Origin: Gremmenia infestans
Taxonomy: Eukaryota > Ascomycota > Leotiomycetes > Helotiales > Hamatocanthoscyphaceae
Length of the DNA: 64,000 nt
Direction of reading: 5' to 3'
NCBI GenBank assembly: GCA_032629725.1
Contig: JAFEVB010000002.1
Coordinates: forward strand, 3,410,001-3,474,000
Of this stretch, positions 11,409 to 23,279 are shown piece by piece (the stretch's first letter is position 1; every line of letters starts with the position of its first letter). Under the pieces are notes generated by a model. It saw nothing but the letters and a program-made list of their open reading frames with translations. It made no database searches and was not told the origin of the DNA. A program made the translations under genes and the position numbers.

Positions 11409-13381
11409 TCACTTTGGTGCTCCTTTGGGTAACTTCAATTTCGACCTTATCTCAGGACTAACTGCAATCGCGCCCTCGGGGTTCATCTCCGGCGGATCGC
11501 CCTCGACAAGACTGGGTTCCTCTTCCACAACACGCTCCATGCTAATAGTCTTAGACTCCTCCTCGTCTGATAATTTGGGGTCATGACCTTTGCCGCTATT
11601 GCTACCGCTGACACCAACACCTGGGACACCTTCTTCTTGCACCTTCCTCTTCGCTTCGGCCACGATCTTTTCGACCTCGGAGATTTTGCCGGGAATACAT
11701 GATGGGTCGCCTTCGACACCAATGGCGGAGCCGGGTTCCTTGGCTGTGGTTTGCAGGGCTTGCTTGTTGAGGCGCACGATCATGCAGGAGAGATTGTCAG
11801 TGCTGAAGCGGGCGAGGGCGTGTTCAACAAGCTTTTTCGCGGCGGTGCTGGGGTCAGGTATGTCACGGACTAGGTCGACTGCTTCTTGGTCGGAGCAGAC
11901 ATCCCACAACTGTTTGTATTTATTAGTAAATCATGTGTAAGGGAAGAAGTGAGAGGACTTACACCATCGCAAGCGAGAATGATAAATTCATCGAGATCGG
12001 GTTGGATAACAGTTTCGGTAGTATATGGATGACCTGTTACTAGGTCTTTCATATATGCATCTCCTAGGGCCCGAGTAACAGCCAAGACACCATTGACACG
12101 GTTGTTGAGGATAAGTCCACCCGCGTTCGAGATACGCTTTCCTTCATTCTCATCACTACCTTTGTGATCGTAAGACAGTCTCAGCGCCTTGCCACTTCTA
12201 CAAAGTACAATACGTGCATCTCCAACATTTGCCGTATACAGAACTCGTTGACGTGATGCTTGTACTTTGAGCTTGGCGTGTGTAGCCTCAATAGGTGCAG
12301 TTGAGGCTGCGGCGTTTGAAGCAGCATTTGGTTGCTGTGACGGTGTCTTGCTCATGTCAACCCCACTGTCGCCGGACTTCTCCTCGCTCTTAGCAACATC
12401 TTCCTGGGCCTTGACTGCAGCTGCCGTTGCTGGTGCAATTGCAGTCGATCCTGTCGCTGATTGGGCGTTTGGTATCCTGTCTTCCCATCGAAGTACTGCT
12501 GTGACGGCTGTGCAACCACTATTCTTCAGGGGAAGTTTTTCTAATTGAGCATCAACAGTTGTGAAGGTCTGATCAAGTAATTCTGGGATCGGGGTGTTTG
12601 GATTCTTTCGAATCGTTTCTTCTAAGATGATGTGAAGCTTTTTCCCACACCAATCTGCTGCAAAGGTCCCAGCGTGGCCGTCAAAAATAGCGAAATAGCC
12701 ATTATCAGTTTCCATCATCTCACTTACGAGCCCGGGGGAGCTGGATGTAGTAGTCGTAGTAGGTGCAAGACTGGCCGATGATTCGTTAGTGAGCTCATCT
12801 GTCGATTTTTGTGACTTCTGGCTTGTCGTAGCGGTATTATCTGACGCCAAAATAGGAGCAGGGGTATGCAGAAAGTTGTATAAGAAGGCATGTGTATCTT
12901 CCATAGTCCGCCGGCATTTCCTGTTTTTGTCCTCCCAAACTCCTACGGAGAACGTTGACCTGGGACCAGGCACGGACTCTCCTGCGGAGTTATTGTGCTG
13001 ACCTTGAGGAACGCTTAACGCTGGATCTTGCTTTCCAAGCTTCTGCAAAGGTGTCTGCGAAGTGGATTCTGCACCGCGCATGAAACCGGCAGAGTTTGGA
13101 TTTGGGCTGAAATGTAATGAGCTCTTCGCGCTAGCAAGTAGAGAGCTGGCCTTTCCGCTGACACTGCTACTCCTCCGCTTCTTTTCTACCGTACCTCCAT
13201 TATCTCCAGCTGCTCTTCCTGGGGGGCTTCCATTACCACTACGCTTCTCTCCACCACCTTCTTCAACACTCTGTAACGCACTGGGCGGATCGCTTGTACT
13301 GGGAGATGAGGATAGTGCAGAGGTATCTGGTGCTTGAGACTCCGAACTTTCCTTCGGTGGGGACCCAGAGCTGCCGAACAT
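11409..13381 (-). CDS. PP2C-family Ser/Thr phosphatase (Ptc1-like)
   Basis: Exons 13381-11963 and 11909-11409 encode about 639 residues. This is a metal-dependent PPM/PP2C phosphatase. Motifs in order: RRTMEDTHAF (about residues 158-167), FDGHAG (233-238), NVGDARIVLCR, NRVNGVLAVTRALGDAYMK, and across the splice ACDG|LWDV, then DNLSCMIVRL. The metal-binding aspartates (ED, DGH, CDG, DN) are all present. The family dephosphorylates stress MAPK pathways in yeasts. Unlike the 281-residue yeast Ptc1, this protein has a Ser-rich N-terminal extension, a Thr/Ser insert and an Ala-rich insert within the catalytic core, and a disordered C-terminus. The reading frame extends upstream of ATG 13381 to about 13477 without an ATG, so an upstream exon is possible. 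Confidence 0.85.
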
Positions 13382-15051
13382 TCTGTTCAGCAGACCTCCT
13401 CCCTGGGAGGAAAAACTCCTCCGCTTGCTTCCTGCCACTTTGCTGATTTGGGTGTGTAAAGTCTCGTGGAGAGACAAGAGGAGTGTGATGGTATTAATGG
13501 TAGGTGGGGGGGGGAATTGGAAGGAGTTGCGACTGTTCCCAGAATGACGAGGGCGGGTAGATAGGGCGGATTCACCACGAAGGCAGTCGGATCGCGTGGA
13601 TATTACAGTGTGGAGAAACGTGTATGCGAAGAAGTGCTGAGAAGGAGTCTTGTGCGATTATTGTAATATCATATGCATAAGACACAGTTGACCTGGCAAG
13701 TTTGCGTTAGATTGATGACGATGTTGGGATGTGGGGTAGGTATGGGTGCAGCGTGAGCGTGCTCGTGCGCTTGCTTGTGTTGCCTGAATTCACAACGCGA
13801 CAATAATCAATCAGTCAGCGGGAGGATATACCGGAACGTAGGTTGAGATTGAACAAGGATTGTTCCTGGATGACTGTAACAATTGTTGTGCAACGGCAAT
13901 CAGGGGATACTGTAATTTTTCGTACGTTGTCAAGATCCGTTCGTTGTGTCTTTAGAGGCGAGGGCGTTGGCGTAGGCGTTTTCTACTTGCTTGCCGTCAA
14001 GCCGCGTCCTTTCCAGAGACGGCACCTTCGGTCGGCCGGTGTGTATGGAGTATAGGTGCGGAATCTTAACAATGGCTCTGCTCTTTCCGCGTATAAGTCA
14101 AAGAGCGCACAGATGGTGGCTAGAGGACTAGGGGACTAGAGTAGATATGCAGAGGCAGATGCAAAGGTAGATGCGAATGCAGATGCAGATGCAGGCTGGA
14201 GGCTGGAGGCTGTACGATGTGATGTGATGTGGTTATGTTATCGCAAAAGATCTTGGGAAAAAGCAACGCTGAGGTCAACTTCGCAAGAGTTCTTGCTTGC
14301 TTGCTTGCTTGCTTCCTTCTTTCCTTCTCTGGTGGGTCGTCGGTCTTGGCTTGGTTTGGGCACTCCGGGCTAATGCTTTCTTTTCTTTGTCAGACAGCTG
14401 GAGAATCGCCAACGAGGGAGGGAGGGAAGGGGTAAATCGAACAAAGTTGCTGGTATATTTGAGATTTGATTTTTTTTCTTCGCACAATGGGCAATATCAT
14501 GTAATACTCGTAACAGAAAGTATTCGATCCGGAACGGAGGGACGAGTCAGTGTTATCACTAAGTAGACGATCAATGCCTCTAGGCTGTGCACTGCCTTCA
14601 TTTGGTGTTGAGGGCTTGAGGCTTTCTGAGTTAGCGGTCTTTCCCCACATTCAGGGGTCACTCGTGGTCACAGACGGACCCGAATGCGCCGTAATCACCG
14701 AGAGTCTGGGAATGTCCCTTGGAAGTAGGAGACGAGGACAAGGAGACGAGATCAAACGTAATGTATCCAAACTTCTTTAAATCGACTTTTACAAGGAATG
14801 TACGGCAAAGATTATTTCCTGCTGCACGACATACCATGGCAACACATCACCCCCCCATGTAAATTATCTATTTTATGACGAGGTATTTCCAATAGGCAGA
14901 CAACAAGGCTGCTTCGTTCCGTCGCTTCTCGGCCTTGATAAATTAAAGGGAGCGAGACAAGGCTGAATAGATACTAAATGATTCTACAAGCTAAAACTCC
15001 TACTCCTGATATCGAGGAAAACGCCAGCTAGGTAGCCATATAAAATCATTT
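13382..15051. other. Intergenic region with microsatellites
   Basis: A 1.7-kb 5' flank of the PP2C gene and 3' flank of Vps2. It carries a GATGCA/GGCTGGA-type minisatellite (about 14144-14212) and a CTTG run (about 14292-14314) like the one at 559-578. Several open frames overlap the repeats; none shows protein-like composition. Confidence 0.5.
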
Positions 15052-15894
15052 TCACCGTCTGAGACTGTCGAGCCTGGCTTGCAGGTCGTTGTCACCCGGA
15101 TCCCCCGCACCACCCCCCCCGACAGCTTGTGCAATCTTGCCCTCAGCCACCACATTGCCCTGGAGACCTTGCGGGGTTTCGCCCATCTAATACTATCTTC
15201 AGTAAAATTCCACAGGAACAGACGTCTCCGACTTACAGCATTCTTAAGATCCACTCCAATCTCCTCCAACACCTGGTCGACAATCTCGTCGCCCTCAGCC
15301 TCATCCTCCAACCCTGTAACATCATCGATAGCATCATCCATCATCTCCTGCCTCTGATCCATAATATCATTCTCTTTCTCAAACTCCATCGCTATCCGCT
15401 GCAGCGCCGGCAGATTCATATTGCGATTCATGCTTCCCAGTACACCTGTCGCGCCCTTCATCGCCTGCATCATCTGCTCATTCGTCCTAACAGTCTATAT
15501 TCGCATCAGCGTTGCCCCATTCCAGACTTTCACTTCCAATCAGCAAGACTGTCCAGACATACCTGTATCCTCAATGAAATAGCCTGCAACTGCGTCCTCA
15601 TCGAATAGAACTTCTCAATATACCTCCTCGTCCGCACCAAGTCCTTCGCCTGGATCTTGCACGCACCCATCTGCCCATTCTTCGCACTCTTTTTGATCTC
15701 CTGTATGAGTTTCTTCTCTTGATTCTCTAGCTTCACGCGCTCACGGTCTAGTTCTCGTTGCGTCTTCTCGAGCGAGCGCTGGTGTTTGCGCAGACGCTCG
15801 GCGGGCGTCATACGCTTTCCGAAAGCCCATTCAACGATCTGGCAATCAGGTCAGTATTTCGGGTCATACAGGGGAATAAAATGCGTACATTCAT
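15052..15894 (-). CDS. VPS2: ESCRT-III subunit Vps2/CHMP2 (Did4)
   Basis: Four exons, 15894-15889, 15838-15563, 15494-15237 and 15186-15052, encode 224 residues. Vps2 is a late ESCRT-III subunit that completes membrane scission on endosomes and recruits the ATPase Vps4. The protein begins MNIVEWAFGKRMTPAERLRK, continues with the basic helix hairpin (LDRERVKLENQEKKLIQEIKK, KDLVRTRRYIEKFY), an acidic helix 5 (DDAIDDVTGLEDEAEGDE) and ends with a MIM1 motif for Vps4 binding (DLQARLDSLRR). The first coding exon is just ATG AAT. A G8 homopolymer near the C-terminus (Gly-rich linker) is in frame and leaves the MIM1 intact. Divergent from Fzo1. Confidence 0.95.
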
Positions 15895-16500
15895 GGTTAT
15901 TTGATTGTTGTGGTGTGGAGATGGTGGGGTGGTTATGGGTTGCTGGGAGTTCTACTTTAGCTTAATCGACAATACGGAGTATGGTATGGGTTCTCGGCCG
16001 CCTCGTCATTTTGTCTTGGCAATAATTGCTGCCTTATCATGTGAGGAGTCGAAAGGAGTAACACTTTTAAGAGTTTTCGGAGACAGTACTAGGTATATTA
16101 ACCAGTCACTATGTGCTCTGTGAATCATTAGTATGATTACATTAGAAACATAGAAGTTCTGAATCTCCTAATTAAGGTTACTTACTCACTTGCTGGAAGA
16201 AGGCCCGGGAAAATTCAACAACAAAGGAAATCTCTAGAAGAGGAGAAGGCCATCCTTTACTTTCGGAAACTCACTCTAAATAACCAGTACTATCAGAATT
16301 ACCAATACTTACCTTACCAACGGTCATGTATACCTAGAACATCCATCTATATCATCACGTGTTAGACCGGGGCAATTCGCCACGCTAAGTAAATTATGCA
16401 GCAAGTTCAGCGCGGGAGCGGAAACCCGCATCATCATAACATTTTTGCAACCTCCCTGGACAAACAACTAAACTTCGCGAATGCGTTTGCAAACATCAAT
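15895..16500. promoter_or_regulatory. Divergent promoter region, Vps2 / Fzo1
   Basis: About 600 bp between the two start codons. The Fzo1 frame is open upstream to an ATG at 16396, but that extension (His/Asn-rich) does not look like conserved Fzo1 sequence, so I treat it as 5' leader. Confidence 0.5.
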
Positions 16501-19304
16501 ATGAGCCAGGAATACTACAAAGGCAAGGGGAAGTCGGGGGAGTCATCGAATTCCAGGACTCCACATCCAGGTCGCCCGCAATACATGACGGTTGGATCCG
16601 GATCAACATCAGAGAGCGCCTCCCGACTCCAAGCTCTCCTCAACGACGAAGATTCGGGATATGGCGGGAGTGTTGCAGATGGCGGTTCAGGATGGAATCC
16701 AGCGATCGCTGAAGACAGGCCTACGCCTTCCCATTCTCCCCTACCATTGTCGATGCAAGACAGCGAAACTGCCGACAATGACAGACGGATGCTGGCAAAT
16801 TCCATACACCAATTACGTTACAACAAACACCGCGCGGAACTTGGAAGATCGATAAACACAGTGGTGGATATGTTAAAGTCATTGCAGGAGAAGAATGCCG
16901 AATGGCCTGCTACATATCCATCAGTTCAGCGTGCCGAGGCGAACACGCCACAGAGACAAGACCGACCAGGCTTGGTGCACACACAGTCTAATGCTATCGG
17001 AGCTTCTGTTATATCTCCACCTCGACCTGGAGGAATGCGGCGGGCTCAGACATCGATCGGTGAAGATAGCACGGATGCCGAATCGAGTAGGGCGGGAGAA
17101 CAAAGGACGATACCGGAACCTCGACTGATCACACCACAAATTGCACAAGAGTTTTCGATACTGAAGTTGGATCTTAAGCTTGGTGCGCTGCATCAGACGG
17201 AGTTGGTGCATTCTTTGGAGAAGAGCTCAATAGCATCGCTTCTGGACGGCAAGATCAGTACGAGCATCAAGCATTTATTGTCACTCCGAGAACGGATAGA
17301 GGATACCTCGAGCAAGGTGCTGGTCACTGGAGATTTGAACGCAGGAAAGTCGACATTCTGTAATGCCCTTTTACGGCGGAAAATTTTACCAGAGGACCAA
17401 CAACCATGTACAAGCATTTTCTGCGAAGTACTGGACTCGAGGGAAAATGGGGGTGTGGAAGAAGTGCATGCGGTTCATAAGGATACAACATACAACAGAC
17501 ACGATGAGAGCACATATGACGTGTATTCCCTGGACGACTTGGAGAAGCTTGTGGCCGACAATGATACATACACTCAGTGCAAGATATATCTTAGAGACGC
17601 ACGATCAGTCGAGGAGTCTTTGCTCAACAATGGAATCGTCGACATCTCGATAATTGATGCCCCCGGTCTCAATTCCGACACGACAAAAACAACAGCTGTG
17701 TTTGCCAGACAAGAAGAGATCGATGTAGTTGTGTTTATCGTCTCGGCAGCGAATCACTTTACCCAGACGGCGAAAGAGTTCATTTGGGCAGCAGCAGCAG
17801 AAAAGGCCTACATTTTTATTGTGGTCAATGGCTACGACAATATCAAGGACAAAGAACGGTGTCAGAAGATGATCCTGGATCAAGTTCATCACCTCAGCCC
17901 TCGGACGTTCAAGGAGTCCTCGGAGCTAGTTCACTTTGTATCCAGTAACGCTATTCCTACGGGCCCACCTGGACCCCCAGGAGGTAACGGAGGAGGTGGA
18001 AGCGGGAGTTCGAGCGGCGGTGGTGGAGATGGTCCTGACTTTGATGATTCAGATCCGAAAGGGAAGGGCAAGGGCAAGGAGCAGAAGGAGAAAGTCCGAG
18101 ATTTCGAGACTCTAGAACAGTCTCTAAGACGGTTCGTCCTGGAAAAACGTGCCCGCTCCAAATTGGCACCCGCCAAAACCTACCTCCTCAACGTACTTAA
18201 CGACGTCCAAACTCTGGCAACGGTCAACCAGGAGGTCGCCCAATCAGAGTTAGACCGTGTAACGAAGGAGCTGCACGATTTAGAGCCCGTTCTCGAAGCT
18301 TCCAAGAAGGCAAAAGCGGAGGTCAGTGATGACATTGATAGAACGATTGAGGCATCGTGCAAAGATATTTATGATCACACTCGGAGAACTCTCACATCAA
18401 CGATTGCCCAGGCCGCAGAAGAGGATCTTGGTGTACCATATCCGGGTTTGTTCAACGCCTTCCAATACGCGGATGAAATCAAGGAAGCTATGCTTTCTCA
18501 GATCGCAGCATCCGTCACAACTTGTGAAGAACATGCTCGACGCAAGACAGTTGAAGGTGTAAGCTCGATCAAGCAACTCGGCTTATTACATCTTGGCGAC
18601 GAGTACACAGACTTGAGCTTCAGAAGCGATGTCATGTTCCGTCGGAAACGAGATATTCTCGCCAAGCAGGTCGACATCGAGACTGAACTATGGGATTTCT
18701 TCGACTGGTCAACCCTTCTCCAAAAACAAGAGAAAATGGCTGGAACAGGAATGGCATTGACTGTCGTGACCGCTGTCGGTGGACGTATGGTTGGTGGCTT
18801 CGGTTGGGTAGATGGGGCACTAGGAGCTGCAAAAATAGTTGGAAATAACAACCTCCGCCGCCTCATCATCCCCGGCACCGTTGCAGCTGGTACGTCCCAT
18901 ATCCTCATCCTCTCTCTTAGACTCCACTAACACATACTACAGCCCTCGCAGCAGCCTACTACATCCTCTCCCAAATCCCCACCTCCCTCCCGCACCGCCT
19001 CTCCACCAAAATCGCCACGCAACTACAGCAAATCGACTACGTCCACTCAAACTCGGACCGCATTTCCTCCTCCGTACGCAAAGTGCTCCGTTTCCCCGCC
19101 GACAACCTCCGCGTCGGCCTACAACGTAGCGTTGAGAAACTCGGCTCGAAACGCGAAGAAACGCGGAAAATCAGGGGCGAGAGCGAGGTCGCGCGCAAGT
19201 ATTTCGGCAATTTGGTTAATGAAAGTGGACGCGTTAAGCATGGTGTTGAGGGCGTGGATTTAGAGGGCCCAGCGCCAGGCGTTGCAGGTGCCTATGATCC
19301 CTGA
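16501..19304 (+). CDS. FZO1: Mitofusin Fzo1, outer mitochondrial membrane fusion GTPase
   Basis: Exons 16501-18889 and 18943-19304 give 916 residues (951 if ATG 16396 is used). Fzo1 is the dynamin-related GTPase that tethers and fuses outer mitochondrial membranes. The P-loop reads GDLNAGKST (about 277-285), G3 is IIDAPG (about 384-389), and the G4 position reads VVNGYD (about 441-446). A hydrophobic double segment in the C-terminal third (GMALTVVTAVGGRMVGG... and IIPGTVAAALAAAYYIL, the second interrupted by the intron) is the membrane anchor, followed by a coiled coil. An unusual Pro/Gly then Lys-rich linker (GPPGPPGGNGGGGSG..., about 487-530) follows the GTPase core. The start at MSQEYYKGKGKS is chosen for its resemblance to fungal Fzo1 N-termini. 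Confidence 0.92.
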
Positions 19305-20094
19305 TTTCGTTTGTTTCTTTTTCGCCTCCCCTATCGTTTTCTTTTAATACCCCTCTTTTGATAAGATGAGATGAGATGCGATATTTACACTCGTTTTCTT
19401 GTTAATTATGGCGTTTCATGAGCACAATGATGGAAAGGATGGTTTTGGCTTTCACGATGAGTGGAGATTGGAGAAATGGCGTTTTTTGTTTGGGATTGAG
19501 TTGTTACTATCAAAGCAAGCAAAAACCCCACTTCATTCAAGTTGTGCATATATTTTGTGTTGAGTAAAAGGGAGGAAGGTACATACATACGTAGTAGGTT
19601 TAATATACATTAGCTTGAACAATCCATCCGTTCATTCCTTTCGCTCGTGACGTTCGTTTTGCTAGGACATGTATATGGGTAAAGGAGGCATATCCGCAGC
19701 TAGGGTTCTAACGTATGTATGAATGTATGTATGTGCATTATCTTCTACTTCTAGTTCTGGTTCTGGTCCTTGTTCTGGTACAATTAATGCTAAGGATGAG
19801 AATGATAAGGGTAAAGCAAAACCCGTTCCTCCGTCCATCACTCCTCCAAATGCAAATGCAAATGCAAATTCAGAACGCCAATCCCATGCAATAATCCTTG
19901 CCAATCAAAGAACGAACGTCTCTAGTCGCCCAAGAAGCCCAGCCAACGAATGCTAGAAGTATCTACTAGAATCGAAGGACTTTCCAGCTATACATACCTT
20001 CCCTCCACCACGCCTATTTCCATTCGCTTCCATGTAAGCAATCAGTACCACTGCATCACTTCCGCCCATTCATACCCATCTCTTCTGCAATCAA
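19305..20094. other. Convergent intergenic region
   Basis: Between the convergent Fzo1 and GH81 genes. It contains a short ATGT/GTAT run (about 19711-19735) and a CAAATG repeat (about 19848-19868). No gene supported. Confidence 0.5.
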
Positions 20095-23000
20095 TCATGG
20101 CGCGCCTCCAAGTCCTTTCTCTCGTCAGCACAGCCAACATAACCACAAACCTCGCTCAATTGAGCAAACGAAACAAAAAAGGGGCAGGCAAAAAACAAAA
20201 CAAAACTCACCAGCAGCCAACGCCATATACCACGTCCGGCTAGCCCCTCCATCAAGCCAACTGGCATCAAAGTCCTCCCCAGCAAAGAACTCCCAACTCG
20301 TCTTCGGATCCACAAGCGCAAGATTAGCGAACAACACGCCCTTCCACCCACCGCTCACCGTCTCCGCTCTACCGTCACTGAAATACGCATCCCACTCCTC
20401 CTGCACAAAAGTCGTGGTCCTCGTAAGCGTGCTGGAGGGCAGTAGGGGGAGCATATGTATCCCTTGTACGTATTGGGGCTCGGCGCCGAAATACGTCGTA
20501 TGGTCGATTTTGTTCTCGAACATGATGCCGGAGACTTTATTTCCAATGAAGTTTGGCGGCTCGATGGTGTTATCGCTTGTGTAGAGGAAGTAGTTTTGGA
20601 GCGAGCGCGCGGTGACGGCTAGCTGGATGTTGCCGCGTGCTTCCATGTTGGGGTCGCCGATGGTGCGGCCCCACATCTTGATGGCGTAGGCGGCCATGCT
20701 GTCTTCGGAGGATGATTCTTCGTCTTTGCCGTCGAAGGTTTCGTAGAGGCCGTGCGCCCAGGAGTGACCGTGGTACCAGTCGAAGTTTCGGGAGACGGGG
20801 AAGAGGTGGTCGCTGGCACTTGGGTTGGCGATGTCGCGTACGAGGGCGTTTACGTAGGGGGTGTTTGCTGGGAGCCAGGCTGGGTCGAGATAGCCGATAA
20901 TGGCGGCGGCGTAGATGAAGTATCCGTAACTTGAGGGAGGTGGATTAGCCCGGTCTGGGGTCGGGAAACATAGGTATGAACTTACTGGAAATGGTGGTCA
21001 TTGTAGTAGGTGTTACCGAAATCCGCACCTGAATCTCCACCATATGAAGCAGTCGAAACGAGACCTCCCCAAACAGTGTCATAAACAAGAGGAAATTGCT
21101 GCTTGTTGGATGCAAAACGATCGAATGCATCTTTGAGGTTGTTGAGCCCCGCCTGTGCTGTCGCTGTATCGCCAAGGATATCGTGGAGTGTGTACAGAAT
21201 TTGTGCAAACTTTGCTAGTGCCTAGTAGAGGTTAGAAAACCATTTATGAAACAGCTACTGACCATTCCAGAAGGTCTCTTATATAAAATATTATTCTTAC
21301 TTTGCCACTGTAGTACATGGAATTTAAGTTGCTCTGATCACTCATGTTCTGAGACACCTCGCTCATAGCGACTGTATGAAGTGCAGCCTTGGCTTCAGCA
21401 GACATCGTTTCCGAGTTCGCGTTCTTTGAGCTCCAAGGTCCAAAGCCCATAGACGTAGGGATACTTTCAAGCATGGTCCACGAATCACCAACGACAGCTG
21501 TAGCCTTGCCCTTAGTGGTGGTATCAAGTTGAACGTTACTCTTGACACCAGACGCAGTGTCCGGCGAGAAGGACTGCAGATGATGTGAGAGAGCAAACAT
21601 AAGCAGTGTCGTATCTGCCCTCCCACCCTTTTCGAAAGACAAAGTATACGAACCAGACCCGCCACTCGTACTCCCAGACAGAGTTGAAGTCGTTGGGTAG
21701 GCTCCAGCCGCTGCATCATAGGGAGCCTCCGCATCTGTGGAGGGAGACCGTGCGATTTGGATGACGCCGTTAAAACTGGAGGTCGCCTGGATGAGGCCAT
21801 TGTTCACGACAGTGAAATCAAATGCAGAGTCTTGTCCGGTCAAGTCCGGCCCGGAAACGTAAATCAACCAAGTGTTGCCATCCTCAAGTTTTATAGTAAA
21901 TTTTGTGACACCAATCTGTGAAAGAGCAGGCTGTTAGCTTTTCTTTTCTTTTCTTAGAAATTAACTAAAGAGCCTGAAGCTAAGGCGCTTGTGGGGTTCT
22001 ACGCAAAGGGGAAAGAAATTATAACTGAAGAAATTATCACTCGGCTCACCTTGGGGGCTATAGCTGCCTTCGTAATCGAGCGAAACAAGACGCCACTTTG
22101 TAAAACAGGTGTGCCTCCATTGAAGATCCCAGTAACAAATCCCATTCCCTGTACAAGAGGAAACATAATAGTAGGTGCAGCACCTGCAGTTGCCAGAAGA
22201 TTCACGTTTGCCGAGAAAGCTGTAAGAGCAGTGTTTGTGATGACAGTCGATGATCCGAGCTCAACGGCAGAAAGTACAATGGACTGGATTCCAATAGGAT
22301 TGATGAAGTACTTGACCGGGCTATCCGATGCATTAGGTCCAAATACTTTCTGGCTGTCCAGAAGTTGTTGGATTGTCATACCCCAGCTTTGAGTAGCTCC
22401 TGCACCTTTAGACCACGCAACGCTATAAGGGTGGGTCCAGGTTCCTGCGGTTTGACTTCCTAAGAAAAAGTTCGCATAAAACTTGTTGGTGCCAATAGGT
22501 GGAGTTTGGGCTGGTATGCCGAGTTTTGGTACTGGGTGATCTGATCTTTGTCCTAATATTGAAGGAGGGGTGTCTGTAGCGACGGGAACAAATATATTTG
22601 CCGACTGTGGTCCAGCTGTAAAGGAAAACACAGAGTCAGTGTTAGCTATTTTAGGAGATATTTCAAGGGTCGTAGAACAAACTATCCATTCAACTCTCTA
22701 GGTGGCTGGACCACTCACACGAGAAACTGGGAAGACGAACCAACACGATCAACAAACAGTATATTACTCACCTTGGTCTCTACTGGTTACGCTAGTAGCA
22801 ACGCCTATTTCAATAGTTGTCTTAGGTGTAGAAATTGCAGTGCTGATGATCGGTCTAGATGTATGTGCTCCAGTTGTGTTCAGATATATTTTGACAATTC
22901 CCGAAGGTTCAGGAGTCTGAGTGGCAGGAGGCGGTAAAATCTGAGAAGACAGCGAAGTAGTAACGGCGGGAACGCTGGCGGTCACTACAGAATATACTAG

Positions 23001-23279
23001 TGCCATATCAGAAGTATCTGGTAAGCTAAGCTGTAGGAGGATCGAGTCAGCGTATCCAGAAGATATAATGAATTTGGAAGAAAGCTTAGAGAGAGGCATC
23101 CTGCTTCAACTTGCCTCGCGTATGGGGTCAGCCCCTGAGTCTGTTTTTTCTTGCGTTGTCATAGTTGGCGCAGGGGTTGAGGTGACTGCGCTGGGGCAAA
23201 GGGGCCGTCTCTGATGGGGATAGGGCGCCGCATTTACTGCGAATGCCTGTAATATGGTTAGCCATATGAACCTCTTCAT
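20095..23279 (-). CDS. Secreted GH81 endo-1,3-beta-glucanase
   Basis: Seven exons: 23279-23115, 23030-22772, 22615-22050, 21915-21301, 21221-20986, 20929-20211, 20114-20095. They sum to 860 codons with all phases consistent (859 residues). N-terminal signal peptide MKRFIWLTILQAFAVNA, then a Ser/Thr/Pro linker, then the GH81 catalytic region (IGTNKFYANFFLGSQ, HPYSVAW). The active-site region has NDHHFHYGYF (about 553-562) and GHSWAHGLYETFDGKDEESSSED (about 613-635). Known GH81 enzymes use one Asp and two Glu four residues apart, which matches DHHFH and ESSSE here. The product is predicted to cleave beta-1,3-glucan in the wall during separation or autolysis. Intron 1 uses GC-AG (GAG|gcaagt). 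The last exon of 20 nt restores the conserved GLGGAP end. Confidence 0.93.

Noticed and set aside
16396..16500. Upstream ATG extension of Fzo1
   Set aside because: The 35 extra residues are His/Asn-rich and unlike fungal Fzo1 N-termini; kept as an alternative start only.
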